A DNA stretch of 26,922 nucleotides from CAYFJO01 sp964343305 (GCA_964343305.1 CAYFJO010000117.1:1-26922); one strand, 5' to 3'. Positions 1 through 9,048 are shown, numbered from the stretch's first letter. A program made the numbers and translations. Notes: generated by a model from the letters alone, not told the origin.

Positions 1-67
1 TCACCACTTGCGATTCTCACCATCGCGAGATGTGCGAGTTGCTACCAAATCAAATTGGGAGTGGAAG

Positions 68-1549
68 ATGTATCCCCACCTTTTCCGCGGCATGCACCCC
101 GTTGTCGCTGCAAGCGTCGTTCTGTTTACCTCGTGGTCGTTCAGCGAAGACCGAATTCGTGAAGCTCTAAGAAATGGCAAACCGAACGATGCCATTGTCG
201 AATTACGCAAACTCGAAAAAAGCGACGGCTTCGATTCTTCGTCCTATTTGCTGGAAATCTCTCGCGCCTTTTACCGAAACGCTGAGTTTCGCAAATCGTT
301 AGACTTGCTCGAAGAGATTGTCCGGCGTTATCCCAACACTCGGATACATGTGCTTGCGCAAGTTGCCATGGGCGAGGTGTACCAGGAACTGGGTGACGAA
401 AGAAAAATGGTGGCTGCGTATGAAAGAGCCATCGATCTTCCCAGGACGCCAACGCGGCTTCATCTGATGGACGCTAGTGACACCAACAATCGTGCCTATG
501 AAGCACTCGGCGACTGCTACATGAAGCATCGCAAGTGGCAGAGTGCGCTGCCGATGTGGACAGCGTGGAAGCCACAGAGCTGGTGCGGTACGTGTTGGGC
601 ATCGATGGAAAGAAGCCGAAAAAAGAGCATCGCACTTTGCCAATTGCACTTGGGTAGCCATCGTGCGGCCGCGAACACACTACTTGAGGGCTATTTTCAT
701 GGCGCGCTCGGACAAAGTTCGTCCATCACATTGATGCTCATCCACCTTTACAGCCAGGCAGGTCAAATCGAGGATCTCGGCTTGATGATGAGCGATTACG
801 AAGCTGCCTGGCTCGCGAATATGAAGGACAGCTCGACGAAGTCCATCGAAGAGTTGATGAAGTATTCACCCACGCGGACTTATCGTGAATTTGTGCAGAT
901 CAGCAAATGGGCCGCCGAGAAGGATGTCGCGAAGTTGATCACCGTTTGCCAAAAGACTGGCCGTTCGAGTGTCAAGACATTTGACAAGTCGACTCGTTTC
1001 GGACAGTGCCGAATGGCGGCAACAGGCCTTGCCAATTGTGATGGCGAGGAAGTCGAACAAATCGAAGAGGCGTTGGCCCGTGGTCAAGGTTGCAAGAGCT
1101 GGTTGATCTATGCGTTGGGTCGGAGCGAATCGCCGCAATCGGAATTCGTGCTGGAAAGACTCGCGCGGCGTGTCAACCAATATGATGCGGAAAACGTTGC
1201 TTATGCAATCTGGCTCAAGGGCGAGCGGGGACGGGAAATGTTGCACAAGATTGCGAATGGCCGCAAATATCAGATCTCATGGTTGGCAAAAAAGTGGTTG
1301 AAGCTTGATCATGACGAAAAGGCGACTTGGCCACCAGTTCAAGAGAATTCGCTGCCGGAAACCTTTACATCGAAAGATTCGCAACAGACCATTGGTGGCA
1401 AGCGAATTGCGATACCGTGGATGCCTTGGACCGGCGCCGTTCTCGTTGCACTTGGGGTTCTTTGGCTCGCAAAGATTGCAAATTGCGAACGACAAAACTT
1501 GCTCGGCAACATGACGACTGCGACCAAGGCCACCAAGCCTTGCTTGTGA
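68..1549 (+). CDS. TPR-repeat protein with N-terminal export signal and C-terminal membrane anchor
   Basis: This encodes about 493 residues. I chose the ATG at 68 because GGGAG lies 6 nt upstream (57-61) and it places a hydrophobic stretch (residues about 10-25) at the N terminus, which looks like a signal peptide or anchor. Residues about 30-125 show tetratricopeptide-like helical pairs (AFYRNAEFRKSLDLLEEIV, then a block with GEVYQELGDERKMVAAYERA). A WCGTCWAS motif sits at residues 172-179, in a part that does not look like a thioredoxin fold. Near the C terminus, about residues 451-471 form a transmembrane segment (WTGAVLVALGVLWLAKI) followed by a short polar tail. TPR proteins act as protein-interaction scaffolds; the partner is unknown. 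The most likely location is periplasmic, held by the C-terminal helix. The next gene starts 72 nt downstream. No enzymatic function can be assigned. Confidence 0.75.
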   Translation: MYPHLFRGMHPVVAASVVLFTSWSFSEDRIREALRNGKPNDAIVELRKLEKSDGFDSSSYLLEISRAFYRNAEFRKSLDLLEEIVRRYPNTRIHVLAQVAMGEVYQELGDERKMVAAYERAIDLPRTPTRLHLMDASDTNNRAYEALGDCYMKHRKWQSALPMWTAWKPQSWCGTCWASMERSRKKSIALCQLHLGSHRAAANTLLEGYFHGALGQSSSITLMLIHLYSQAGQIEDLGLMMSDYEAAWLANMKDSSTKSIEELMKYSPTRTYREFVQISKWAAEKDVAKLITVCQKTGRSSVKTFDKSTRFGQCRMAATGLANCDGEEVEQIEEALARGQGCKSWLIYALGRSESPQSEFVLERLARRVNQYDAENVAYAIWLKGERGREMLHKIANGRKYQISWLAKKWLKLDHDEKATWPPVQENSLPETFTSKDSQQTIGGKRIAIPWMPWTGAVLVALGVLWLAKIANCERQNLLGNMTTATKATKPCL

Positions 1550-1621
1550 AAAACGATTGACTGATAATTATGTTCAGTTTCGATCGCTTACCAATTCCTT
1601 CAATCAATTTGGTGCTGAACG

Positions 1622-2437
1622 ATGCCTTCGCCGTTTCCTGGTATGGATCCATTTTTGGAAAAGAACCCCATTTTCCACGAACTGCACACGCAAGTGCTGG
1701 CGGGGATCCAGGCTCAACTGCAAACGCAGATTCGCCCCAAGTATGTCGCCAGGCTGGAACGTTATCTATCGGAAGGCAGTGTCTGGGGATTGGAAGTCGA
1801 ATCGCTCGATGGCAAGGAACCGGATGTGGCAATCGTTGAAGGCCGAGACGGTGTTGAAACGATTTCACCGATGGCGACACTCGCCCAACCAACCGTCTCG
1901 GCAACGGAAGAACTTGATCCCGAAGAATTGGAACTGCGCAAGCAACGCCGGATCGTGATCTACGTCAACGAGCGTCCGCGACTGGCCGTCACAAGTATCG
2001 AACTGCTCAGTCCTTCCAACAAGCAGGCAGGCTCGCTTTCACGGGACCGATATTTGGAAAAGAGGTCTTCGGCACTGCATGGCGGATTACATTGGGTCGA
2101 GATCGACTTGCTGCGCGGCGGTTCGCGACCGCCGATGTCCGTCGTAGTACCCGAAAACACCGATTACCTCGTGTATGTCGCTCAAGCCACGCTGACCGGC
2201 TGGAACCATGGACTGTTTGCGTGGGATTTGCGCGACGCACTGCCGACGATTCCCATTCCGCTGTTGAGCGATGATCACGCGGCCGTCAATTTGGCTGCCG
2301 CGTTTCAAGAAGCCTACGACCGAATCGCCGGCGACGACGAAGCGGACTACCAGTCGGACCCGCCGCCGCCCGCACTGCCCAGCAACGCCGCCGAATGGAC
2401 TGAGCAATTGCTGCGCGAACACGGGTATCGCAAATAA
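1622..2437 (+). CDS. DUF4058 family protein
   Basis: This is a 271-residue protein recognised by the characteristic N terminus MPSPFPGMDPFLE and a following FHELHTQVLAGIQAQL segment. The central block includes RPRLAVTSIELLSPSNK and YLEKRSSAL, and the proline-rich C-terminal region (PPPPALP, then WTEQLLREHGYRK) is also typical. The family is common in planctomycetes and cyanobacteria, has about this length, and has no established biochemical role. There is no signal peptide or membrane segment, so it is probably cytoplasmic. The start is fixed by the conserved family N terminus; the Shine-Dalgarno sequence is poor. It lies 72 nt after the TPR gene and 32 nt before the ankyrin lipoprotein gene, all on the same strand, so co-transcription is possible but not shown. 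The conserved pattern of R, E, S and K residues in the middle resembles a nuclease-like core, but that is only a guess. Confidence 0.93.
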   Translation: MPSPFPGMDPFLEKNPIFHELHTQVLAGIQAQLQTQIRPKYVARLERYLSEGSVWGLEVESLDGKEPDVAIVEGRDGVETISPMATLAQPTVSATEELDPEELELRKQRRIVIYVNERPRLAVTSIELLSPSNKQAGSLSRDRYLEKRSSALHGGLHWVEIDLLRGGSRPPMSVVVPENTDYLVYVAQATLTGWNHGLFAWDLRDALPTIPIPLLSDDHAAVNLAAAFQEAYDRIAGDDEADYQSDPPPPALPSNAAEWTEQLLREHGYRK

Positions 2438-2469
2438 CCATGGCGCAAACCGCCTGACGCACCGACGCA

Positions 2470-4032
2470 ATGAATTACAACCAACGAATCTTAAATTCCG
2501 TTCTACTCGTTTCCTTGATTACGCTGGGTGGCTGCTCATCAAATCTCGGCGGGATTGACGCGGGTGCTGCCAATCGAATGAATTCGTTCGAGTTGTTGAC
2601 GGCGGCCGCAGCGGCGAATTCGTCAGGTCGTGCCGAAGACGCCGCATTTTTGTTTTTCGCAGGTCGAGCCAGGTTTCAAATTGACAAACAAGTTTTTCCG
2701 CCGGTGGAGACTGGTGCCAATAGTCCCGACGTCTTAAAGTCCGCTCTCAGCCTGACGGTCGGACAATCGATCGTACCGGCGCTGGCAAAAGACCCCGCCG
2801 CCTTCAAGAGGGTTGTCGGTCGACTTGTCAAATGGTCGCCAAGTTTCAAAGACGGTTATCACCCTGGCTGGAAATATCAGAAGGCTCTTGACGAGAAGGC
2901 CACAGCATCGGTCGTTTCCGCGACACGAAAATCGATCTTGGGACCGATGCAAGCGAAGGCCAAACTGCTCGAAAATGAAGAGTATGTGAAACTATCTCGC
3001 ATCGTTCAACAAGCGATGGAAGTCGAACGGAAATTCGCCTCAATCCCAAAAAACGACGAGTACCACAAGGCCGTCAAGAAGAAAATCGCGGCCGCGACGC
3101 GAATGAAGGAAATCGAGTGGCAGACAAACCCAGAATCTCGTTGGCATGCGCGAATGGGTTGGAAGGCAGGGGAGTATTTCGAAGACGTGGAGGTTATCGC
3201 GCTTTGTCATGCAATTGAAGAAAACAATGTCGAAGAAATGGAACGGCTAATTGCTGACGGAGCGAACGTGAAAGCCGTCGGCAAAGATGGGATGACTCCC
3301 TTACTCTGGGCATTTCCCGAGAATAAGTTCGAGAGGTTTGAATGCCTCCTGAAACACGGCGCGGACGCCAACATATTTTTCGAATCAAACTTCGGGGTTG
3401 TCAGTCAACCCTTCCATCCGTATCCGCAAGGCGGGCGGTTGTTTGAAGATCGCGGATGTCACGCCGGCCAATCCGTGACCCATCTTGCTTGTCGATCCCC
3501 AGCCATCGAGTACATGAAGTCCGTCCTAAAATACAAGGGCGATCCCAATCTTGTGGACAAAAAGACTGGCGAGGCTCCCTTGAATATCGTCTTGAGTAGA
3601 TATACGACAGACGTGCGGGCGAGAGTCGAACTGCTCGTCACAAAGGGCGCAGACTTAAATCGATACTGCAAGTACCACCTAACTTTCCCTGCGATGCAGG
3701 CGGTGAAAAGAAACCAATTCGCAACCGCCCTTTGGATGCTGAAATCTGGAGCGGACCCGAAACTTTATCAGCCGAACGGTCTCAGAAAACTGGTTCATTT
3801 CGTAGTTCGAAGCGAGCGGCATTTTCCATCTTCTAATGAACGAATTGGCAAAGACTATCACGCACTCGTCGCGTGGCTGGAGCAGCATGGTGAATCACTC
3901 GAGCAGGCAAGAGAAGACGAAAAACTCTGGACAGAAAAACTCGATCCAAGACTGGCTGGTTCGGCAATATATGAAAAAATACGCGAGGAAATCATCGCCA
4001 AACGAAAAGCTAAACAAGCAGAGCAACCGTGA
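2470..4032 (+). CDS. Ankyrin-repeat lipoprotein
   Basis: This 520-residue protein begins with a basic N terminus, a hydrophobic core and a lipobox (LITLGGC, Cys at residue 22), so it should be exported and lipid-anchored. The C-terminal half carries ankyrin-like repeats: residues about 240-275 (CHAIEENNVEEMERLIADGAN), 276-305 (GMTPLLWAFPEN, then CLLKHGADAN), about 335-360 (VTHLACRSPAIEYMKSVL), and two more ending in LLVTKGADLN and MLKSGADPK. The first 230 residues have no recognised domain and are rich in Ala and Lys, with helical, coiled-coil-like stretches. Ankyrin repeats bind proteins; the ligand is unknown. The C terminus is highly charged (EEIIAKRKAKQAEQP). The gene ends 29 nt before the convergent PSD1-protein stop codon. 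The ATG start is supported by the lipoprotein signal, not by a strong ribosome site. Confidence 0.85.
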   Translation: MNYNQRILNSVLLVSLITLGGCSSNLGGIDAGAANRMNSFELLTAAAAANSSGRAEDAAFLFFAGRARFQIDKQVFPPVETGANSPDVLKSALSLTVGQSIVPALAKDPAAFKRVVGRLVKWSPSFKDGYHPGWKYQKALDEKATASVVSATRKSILGPMQAKAKLLENEEYVKLSRIVQQAMEVERKFASIPKNDEYHKAVKKKIAAATRMKEIEWQTNPESRWHARMGWKAGEYFEDVEVIALCHAIEENNVEEMERLIADGANVKAVGKDGMTPLLWAFPENKFERFECLLKHGADANIFFESNFGVVSQPFHPYPQGGRLFEDRGCHAGQSVTHLACRSPAIEYMKSVLKYKGDPNLVDKKTGEAPLNIVLSRYTTDVRARVELLVTKGADLNRYCKYHLTFPAMQAVKRNQFATALWMLKSGADPKLYQPNGLRKLVHFVVRSERHFPSSNERIGKDYHALVAWLEQHGESLEQAREDEKLWTEKLDPRLAGSAIYEKIREEIIAKRKAKQAEQP

Positions 4033-4061
4033 TGAAATCAAAGTTTCAAGATGCGCGCAGA

Positions 4062-7040
4062 TTAATCAACAAAGACAAATTTGTTGAAATTCAAAATCAA
4101 TCTTGCGGCGTTCTTAATGCCATGTTCGTCGGCATAGTGGACGACCGCGTCCAACTCTTCGGGAGTCGGTCCACTTCCACCGGCTAATTGCCATCCCAAC
4201 TTAATTCGGTCACGAGTCGTTGTTCGTTCAGATTCCAGCCGATCCGCTAACCGGACTGACATGGCGACCATGAACCGGTTGTTTAGGAGCGCGAGGGCTT
4301 GGAGCGCGGTCAGTGTTTCGTCGCGCTTGGGAACGGACATCGACGGGTCGGCGCAGTCGAGCGTGTTCATGAACGGCTGTGGTTGCGAACGAACAATGAA
4401 TCGATATACCGCGCGACGGTGTGTGTTCGGGTCGTGGGGGTCGTATTTGCGATACTCGTAGTGGGGTGAGTGGGCGGGATGTTCGATGACGAAGTCCATG
4501 TAGCTTGGGCCGCCCATTTTCGTGTCGAGGCGGTCGGCAACGGCGAGAACGCTGTCGTGAATTTCTTCAGCGGTCAGGCGGCGGCGATTCATGCGCCACA
4601 GTAACTGGTTCCCGCCGTCGATCTTGGCGAACTTTTCGTTGTGGACCGAGGACTGGCGATAAACCGTGCTGATGCAAATCAATCGATGCAGGTCTTTGAT
4701 CGAACCGCCGCTGCCGCGGAACTCGGCCGCGAGCCAGTCGAGCAGTTCGGGATGCGTCGGCTGGCTTCCGCCTCGGCCGAAATCGTTCGGCGTGTCGACG
4801 ATGCCCTGGCCGAAGTGATAGTGCCAGATGCGGTTGACGATCGACCGCCAGGTGAGCGGATTATCGTGACGAACAATCCAATCGGCGAGTGCGATGCGAC
4901 GATCGCCTTCGTCATGGCTTGACGCAAGGTCGAATTTGGCGGGCACGTCATTGATGAACGGCACGGTCGCTGGCGCCGCTGGCTCGCCGGGTTGGGTGAC
5001 ATTACCACGGTGCAGGACAAAGATCTCTCGTGGACCCAGGCCCGACCGACCGCGAAAGTTTCCGCTCCCTTGATGCACACAGCCGACGTAAACTCGGCCA
5101 CGCGCTGGAAGCCGTTGGAGCGCGGCTTCGGTGTCTAACAGCAGTTTTGTGAGTTCGATTTGTAGCGACTTGATTTCATCGGTCAACACGCGATCGAGGA
5201 TTTCCTGACGTTGCTGGCCAAGTTTGGTGAGCTGATCTAAATCCGCATGATTCCAAACACCGTAGTAATATCCGTCGACGAGGTTTGCGCGCCGCCAGCG
5301 AACTGGCGCTTGGATCGAATCGAGCGACGTGACCTTTTTGCCCGACGCCAAGTTCTGTTTGTCCGGCGCGAGCGCGGTTAATTCGGCCAATGCGAAGATG
5401 TAGTCGGTTGGTAGTCGGTTGACAAGTTTTGTGGCAGTCACGCGAATGTATCGCGCGGTCGTTCCGTCCGCAGGAAAACTCTGTGGAACGACGCCGGGGT
5501 TTTTGTAATTGGCGCTCGTGTGGTCGACAATCGTGGTCACGCCGGTGTTGAATGCCTTGTCGTCGCTCGCGTCGATACGGAAACGAACAGGAAAACCGAA
5601 GCCCTCGCCAATGCTGTTGAAGTCATCGTTACAGCCGACGATGATCACGTGTTCGATCTTCTGCGAACGACCAAGATCGACTTGCACCCACTTTGCGACG
5701 TCCTGCTTCTTTTCGATGTGGCTGTGAAAGCCAAATTCTGGTCGCGGTTTTTTTGCCGCTTCGTTTGTTTTGTTCAACTCGGCAATCCGCGTGTCGAGCT
5801 TGGCGAGTTCCGGACCGGCCAATTCACGAGTTTTCTTTTCGAGCGCCGCCAGTTGTGACGTGATTTGTTTCTTGCGAGACGTCAGCACTTCGCGCTGCTG
5901 TGCGTATTCGGGCGAAAGATCGTACTCGCGGTCGGCCCGATCGATCGCAGCAAACACGGCTTGCAATCCGTAGTAGTCCTTCATTGTGACTGGGTCGAGT
6001 TTGTGATTGTGGCAGCGGGCGCATTGAATGGTGAGGCTGCAAAACGTGTTCATCGTGTTGGTGACCATGTTGTCGCGATCGAGGTTGCGGGCCACCTTGC
6101 CGTCGATCTTTGACTCTGGAACCTCCGCGTGTCCGATGAAGTCCCAGGGCCCGGCGGCGATGAAGCCCGTGCCCAAGATGCCGTCTGCGGTGTTCGGCCA
6201 CAGAGCGTCGCCGGCGATCTGTTCTTGGACGAAGCGCTCGTACGGCTTGTCTTCGTTGAACGAGCGGATGACATAGTCGCGATACGGCCAGGCGTTCATG
6301 CGCGGCTTGTCTTTGTCATACCCGTGCGTCTCGCCGTAATGCACGACGTCGAGCCAATGCCGTGCCCAACGTTCGCCATATCGAGGCGACGCTAGCAAGC
6401 GATCGACCAGCTTTTCATAAGCCAACGGATCGGGATCGCGAACGAACTGCTCCACTTCGCTGGGCGATGGCGGCAAACCCGTCAAATCGAAATACAACCG
6501 ACGAACGAGCGTACGACGGTCCGCTTCCGGCGACATCCTCATGCCCTTCTCGTGCAGCTTCTGCAACACGAACGAATCGATCGGCGTGCGAACTCGATCG
6601 GTGTCTTGGACGGCGGGAATCGGCGGTCGTTGGACCGGTTTCAGCGACCACCAATTAAAATCGATGGTCGTTGTAATCGCCAACTTCAATCCCTTTGGCC
6701 AAACGGCGCCTTCATCGATCCACTTGCGAATCGCGGCAATTTCGTCCGCCGACAACGGATCAGCATCTTTAGGCATCTCCGGTTCGTCGCCAGCGATGTA
6801 ATCCAACAACAAACTTGCATCCGGAATTTTCGGAACGAACAACTCGCCGTTTTCGCCGCCCGCTCGCGCCGTTCCTTCGCTTTGCAGCGACAGCTTGCCT
6901 TTGCGATTGTTGTCGTTGTGGCAACTGACGCAGTGTCGCTCGAAGATCGGTGCGACTTGCTGCACAAACAAGGTCCCGTCTTCGGCTGCGAACGAGCAAT
7001 TGGCGGCTAGTAACAACGTGTATAACGCAAGTGGCTTCAT
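4062..7040 (-). CDS. Planctomycete cytochrome PSCyt1-PSCyt2-PSD1 protein (DUF1549/DUF1553)
   Basis: This 992-residue exported protein has a signal peptide at residues 1-19. A PSCyt1 domain with a haem-binding CVSCH motif (37-41) and the YIAGDEPEMPKDADPLS stretch comes next. DUF1549 (PSCyt2) spans about 150-360, with RRLYFDLTGLPPSPSEVEQF and RYGERWARHWLDVVHYGETHG, and a second CxxCH (CARCHNHKLDP). A discoidin-like insert covers about 430-565 (WVQVDLGRSQKIEHVIIVG and ARYIRVTATKL). DUF1553 (PSD1) spans about 700-990 (NRIWHYHFGQGIVDTPNDFG, ALALLNNRF) and ends at the usual family terminus (NKFVFVD). These proteins are very numerous in planctomycetes and are proposed to take part in periplasmic breakdown of complex polysaccharides; the reaction is unproven. 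Most sit beside a DUF1501 gene, but no such gene is adjacent here. It is convergent with the ankyrin gene and divergent from the NHL gene. Confidence 0.96.
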   Translation of the reverse strand: MKPLALYTLLLAANCSFAAEDGTLFVQQVAPIFERHCVSCHNDNNRKGKLSLQSEGTARAGGENGELFVPKIPDASLLLDYIAGDEPEMPKDADPLSADEIAAIRKWIDEGAVWPKGLKLAITTTIDFNWWSLKPVQRPPIPAVQDTDRVRTPIDSFVLQKLHEKGMRMSPEADRRTLVRRLYFDLTGLPPSPSEVEQFVRDPDPLAYEKLVDRLLASPRYGERWARHWLDVVHYGETHGYDKDKPRMNAWPYRDYVIRSFNEDKPYERFVQEQIAGDALWPNTADGILGTGFIAAGPWDFIGHAEVPESKIDGKVARNLDRDNMVTNTMNTFCSLTIQCARCHNHKLDPVTMKDYYGLQAVFAAIDRADREYDLSPEYAQQREVLTSRKKQITSQLAALEKKTRELAGPELAKLDTRIAELNKTNEAAKKPRPEFGFHSHIEKKQDVAKWVQVDLGRSQKIEHVIIVGCNDDFNSIGEGFGFPVRFRIDASDDKAFNTGVTTIVDHTSANYKNPGVVPQSFPADGTTARYIRVTATKLVNRLPTDYIFALAELTALAPDKQNLASGKKVTSLDSIQAPVRWRRANLVDGYYYGVWNHADLDQLTKLGQQRQEILDRVLTDEIKSLQIELTKLLLDTEAALQRLPARGRVYVGCVHQGSGNFRGRSGLGPREIFVLHRGNVTQPGEPAAPATVPFINDVPAKFDLASSHDEGDRRIALADWIVRHDNPLTWRSIVNRIWHYHFGQGIVDTPNDFGRGGSQPTHPELLDWLAAEFRGSGGSIKDLHRLICISTVYRQSSVHNEKFAKIDGGNQLLWRMNRRRLTAEEIHDSVLAVADRLDTKMGGPSYMDFVIEHPAHSPHYEYRKYDPHDPNTHRRAVYRFIVRSQPQPFMNTLDCADPSMSVPKRDETLTALQALALLNNRFMVAMSVRLADRLESERTTTRDRIKLGWQLAGGSGPTPEELDAVVHYADEHGIKNAARLILNFNKFVFVD

Positions 7041-7214
7041 GGAGGGTCATTCTAGCCAACGCACCGTTGAAAGAAAACTTGTCCGTTTATTCTTGTGATG
7101 GTGATGATGTATTACTTACAATTCTGGAATGCTAATCGACGATTATTTGCACTGATGAAATCAACGACGGTTAGTGCCAATTAGTGTTCCCCTGAAAACG
7201 ATGAGGATGTGACC

Positions 7215-8312
7215 ATGGGATGTGCGCCACGAGCGATAATGCTGTTGATGGTTTTGATAGGGACGATTTTTGTCGGCCAAAACGGGTCGCAAGTTATTAC
7301 GACGGTTGCGGGCACGGGGTCGCCGGAAAACAACGGCGATATGGGGGACGCGACCAAAATCAATATTGGTGACACGTTCGGCGTCGAAATTGGACCGAGT
7401 GGCGGGTTGTATGTGACCGAAGTGAAGAACCACCGAGTCCACCACGTGGATCTCGAAACCGGTAAGCTGTCAGTGGTCGCGGGCAACGGAACCATGGGCT
7501 ACTCAGGCGATGGCGGTCTGGCGACAAGGGCTAGTTTGAACGAGCCTTACGAAGTCCGTTTCGACAAGGACGGCAACATGTTCTTCGTTGAAATGAAAAA
7601 CCATGTCATCCGTTACGTTGATGCCAGAACGGGGATCATTTCCACAATCGCGGGCACAGGACAGCGTGGTTATAGTGGCGACGGCGGACCAGCAACCGAG
7701 GCCACGTTCAGTGTCCCGCACAGCATCGCGCTCGACCATCGTGGCGGGCTATACGTGGCCGACATCGGCAACCATCGCATTCGTCGCGTTGATTTGAAAA
7801 CGGGAATTGTTGATTCGATCGCCGGCAGTGAGAAGAGAGTGTTACCCAAAGACGGCCAGGTTGCCAAAGGCAATCCGATTCTCGGACCACGAGCGCTGTT
7901 CATCGATGGCGACACGATGTGGATCGCATTGCGCGAGGGACACAGTGTATGGCGGATGAACCTGGGCGACGGCGTGCTGCACCACGTCGCGGGCACGGGC
8001 AAGAAAGGATTCAGCGGCGACGGCGGACCTGCCAAGCAGGCCACCTTCAACGGCCCAAAAGGAATCGCCGTCGGCCCCGCTGGCAACGTTTTCGTGGTCG
8101 ACACCGAGAATCAGGCAATTCGCATGATCAACATCAAGACGAACAAAATCTCAACGATCGCCGGCAGCGGACCAGACAAGCGCGGCGGCAGCGGCGACAA
8201 CGGACCAGCAACCAAGGCGGAACTCGCACGGCCGCACGGAATCTGCGTTGGTCCGGATGGAGCCGTGTACATCGGCGACACGCTCAACCATCGCGTCCGT
8301 CGAGTGAAATAG
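7215..8312 (+). CDS. Exported NHL-repeat beta-propeller protein
   Basis: This encodes about 365 residues. The ATG at 7215 is preferred because AGGA (7204-7207) lies 7 nt upstream; a GTG at 7209 is the alternative. The N terminus has a hydrophobic stretch (IMLLMVLIGTIFVG) that looks like a signal peptide. The rest is six tandem repeats of about 55-60 residues with the pattern IAGTGxxGYSGDGGPATxA, a segment like GIAVGPAGNVFVVD, then NHRIRRVDLKTG. The fourth copy is degenerate (IAGSEKRVLPKDG). Six NHL blades fit a closed six-bladed propeller. Such proteins usually mediate binding, and some propeller folds are lyases or lactonases, but no catalytic residues can be named here. It is probably periplasmic or secreted. 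It stands alone on its strand, divergent from the PSD1 protein, and its stop lies 34 nt from the convergent CsrA-like stop. Confidence 0.92.
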   Translation: MGCAPRAIMLLMVLIGTIFVGQNGSQVITTVAGTGSPENNGDMGDATKINIGDTFGVEIGPSGGLYVTEVKNHRVHHVDLETGKLSVVAGNGTMGYSGDGGLATRASLNEPYEVRFDKDGNMFFVEMKNHVIRYVDARTGIISTIAGTGQRGYSGDGGPATEATFSVPHSIALDHRGGLYVADIGNHRIRRVDLKTGIVDSIAGSEKRVLPKDGQVAKGNPILGPRALFIDGDTMWIALREGHSVWRMNLGDGVLHHVAGTGKKGFSGDGGPAKQATFNGPKGIAVGPAGNVFVVDTENQAIRMINIKTNKISTIAGSGPDKRGGSGDNGPATKAELARPHGICVGPDGAVYIGDTLNHRVRRVK

Positions 8313-8346
8313 AAGTACCTGGCCGCCATGAACTATGTCCAGTGAC

Positions 8347-8838
8347 TCATCCAATACGACTTGCTGCGTTTTGACCTTGATCGGTCGAAGCAAACTGAAA
8401 GCGTTTAAGGTCGACAATTAGAATATCGATGTTGTGACAGATGTTGATTAGGTCGTTGCAGTGGCAAACGAGGCGCCATACGGTTCTGTCGGAATCGATT
8501 TCACCGCCGGCCTGGACGACATGGAGAGCAGCTTGACCGTGCCACTTGACCGGAACTTGTTGAGGCAGGTCGATGCTTAACAACACAGTCGCGTTCGGTA
8601 CTTTGACAGTCGATCCCGAATGCTGTGTCCGTTTCCGTCTTTTCCCACTGCTTCCATTGCCCTTTTTGAAATCCAATTCACTGCGAACGATTGTAACATG
8701 TCGTGGAGACTCAAATCCAAGTTGCACGGCCCCACCGCGGATAGGCCGGCCGTCTAAATCCGTAATCTCCTCAACGGTGACCTTGATTTCATTGAGAATG
8801 TCGACGCTATCCCCCGCTTTTCTGGTGAGTACAAGCAT
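8347..8838 (-). CDS. CsrA-like RNA-binding protein with a long C-terminal extension
   Basis: This encodes about 163 residues. The ATG at 8838 is fixed by AGGAG 6 nt upstream and by the family N terminus MLVLTRKAGDSVDI. Residues 1-57 match CsrA: strand 1 (MLVLTRKAGD), strand 2 (IKVTVEEI) and strands 3-5 (AVQLGFESPRHVTIVRSEL). The key RNA-binding Arg near strand 1 (R6) and the Arg before the C-terminal helix (VRSEL) are kept. A loop of about 7 extra residues (TDLDGRPIRGG) separates strands 2 and 3. CsrA normally has 55-75 residues. Here a basic linker (KKGNGSSGKRRKRTQ) leads into about 85 further residues with hydrophobic strand-like segments and three cysteines, matching nothing I recognise. 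CsrA represses or stabilises target mRNAs by binding GGA hairpins. No flagellar genes or fliW are nearby. The extension is in frame with no sign of a frameshift. Confidence 0.85.
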   Translation of the reverse strand: MLVLTRKAGDSVDILNEIKVTVEEITDLDGRPIRGGAVQLGFESPRHVTIVRSELDFKKGNGSSGKRRKRTQHSGSTVKVPNATVLLSIDLPQQVPVKWHGQAALHVVQAGGEIDSDRTVWRLVCHCNDLINICHNIDILIVDLKRFQFASTDQGQNAASRIG

Positions 8839-8844
8839 GAAGGA

Positions 8845-8849
8845 CTCCT
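8845..8849 (-). promoter_or_regulatory. Ribosome binding site of the CsrA-like gene
   Basis: On the minus strand this reads AGGAG, 6 nt before the ATG at 8838. It decides between that start and a longer in-frame reading that would add 16 non-family residues. Confidence 0.8.
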
Positions 8850-9029
8850 TTCCACTCGGTGCTCGAATACAAAGTTCAAACCACAACTCAGGTTATTATG
8901 TCGAAATTCCACTGTTCGACAAAGTGCAACGTTTTCGGTGACCGCAGGATTGGCAGTAACAAGACGGTCGGGATTCTCATTTTCTCGTTGGAGCCTTGAA
9001 CATTTGTCGTATTGTTCGGCTGGTCAGAA

Positions 9030-9048
9030 AACAGTTGGGACAACTGTT
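9030..9048. promoter_or_regulatory. Dyad-symmetric operator-like palindrome
   Basis: AACAGTTG and CAACTGTT form perfect 8-bp arms around a GGA centre, about 87 nt upstream of the oxidoreductase start and 190 nt from the divergent CsrA-like start. The size and symmetry fit a binding site for a dimeric regulator, but no regulator gene is adjacent and no second copy was noticed. Confidence 0.35.

Noticed and set aside
7293..8300. Tandem repeats suggesting a DNA repeat array
   Set aside because: The periodicity comes from six diverged NHL protein repeats within one gene, not from a DNA-level or CRISPR-like array.
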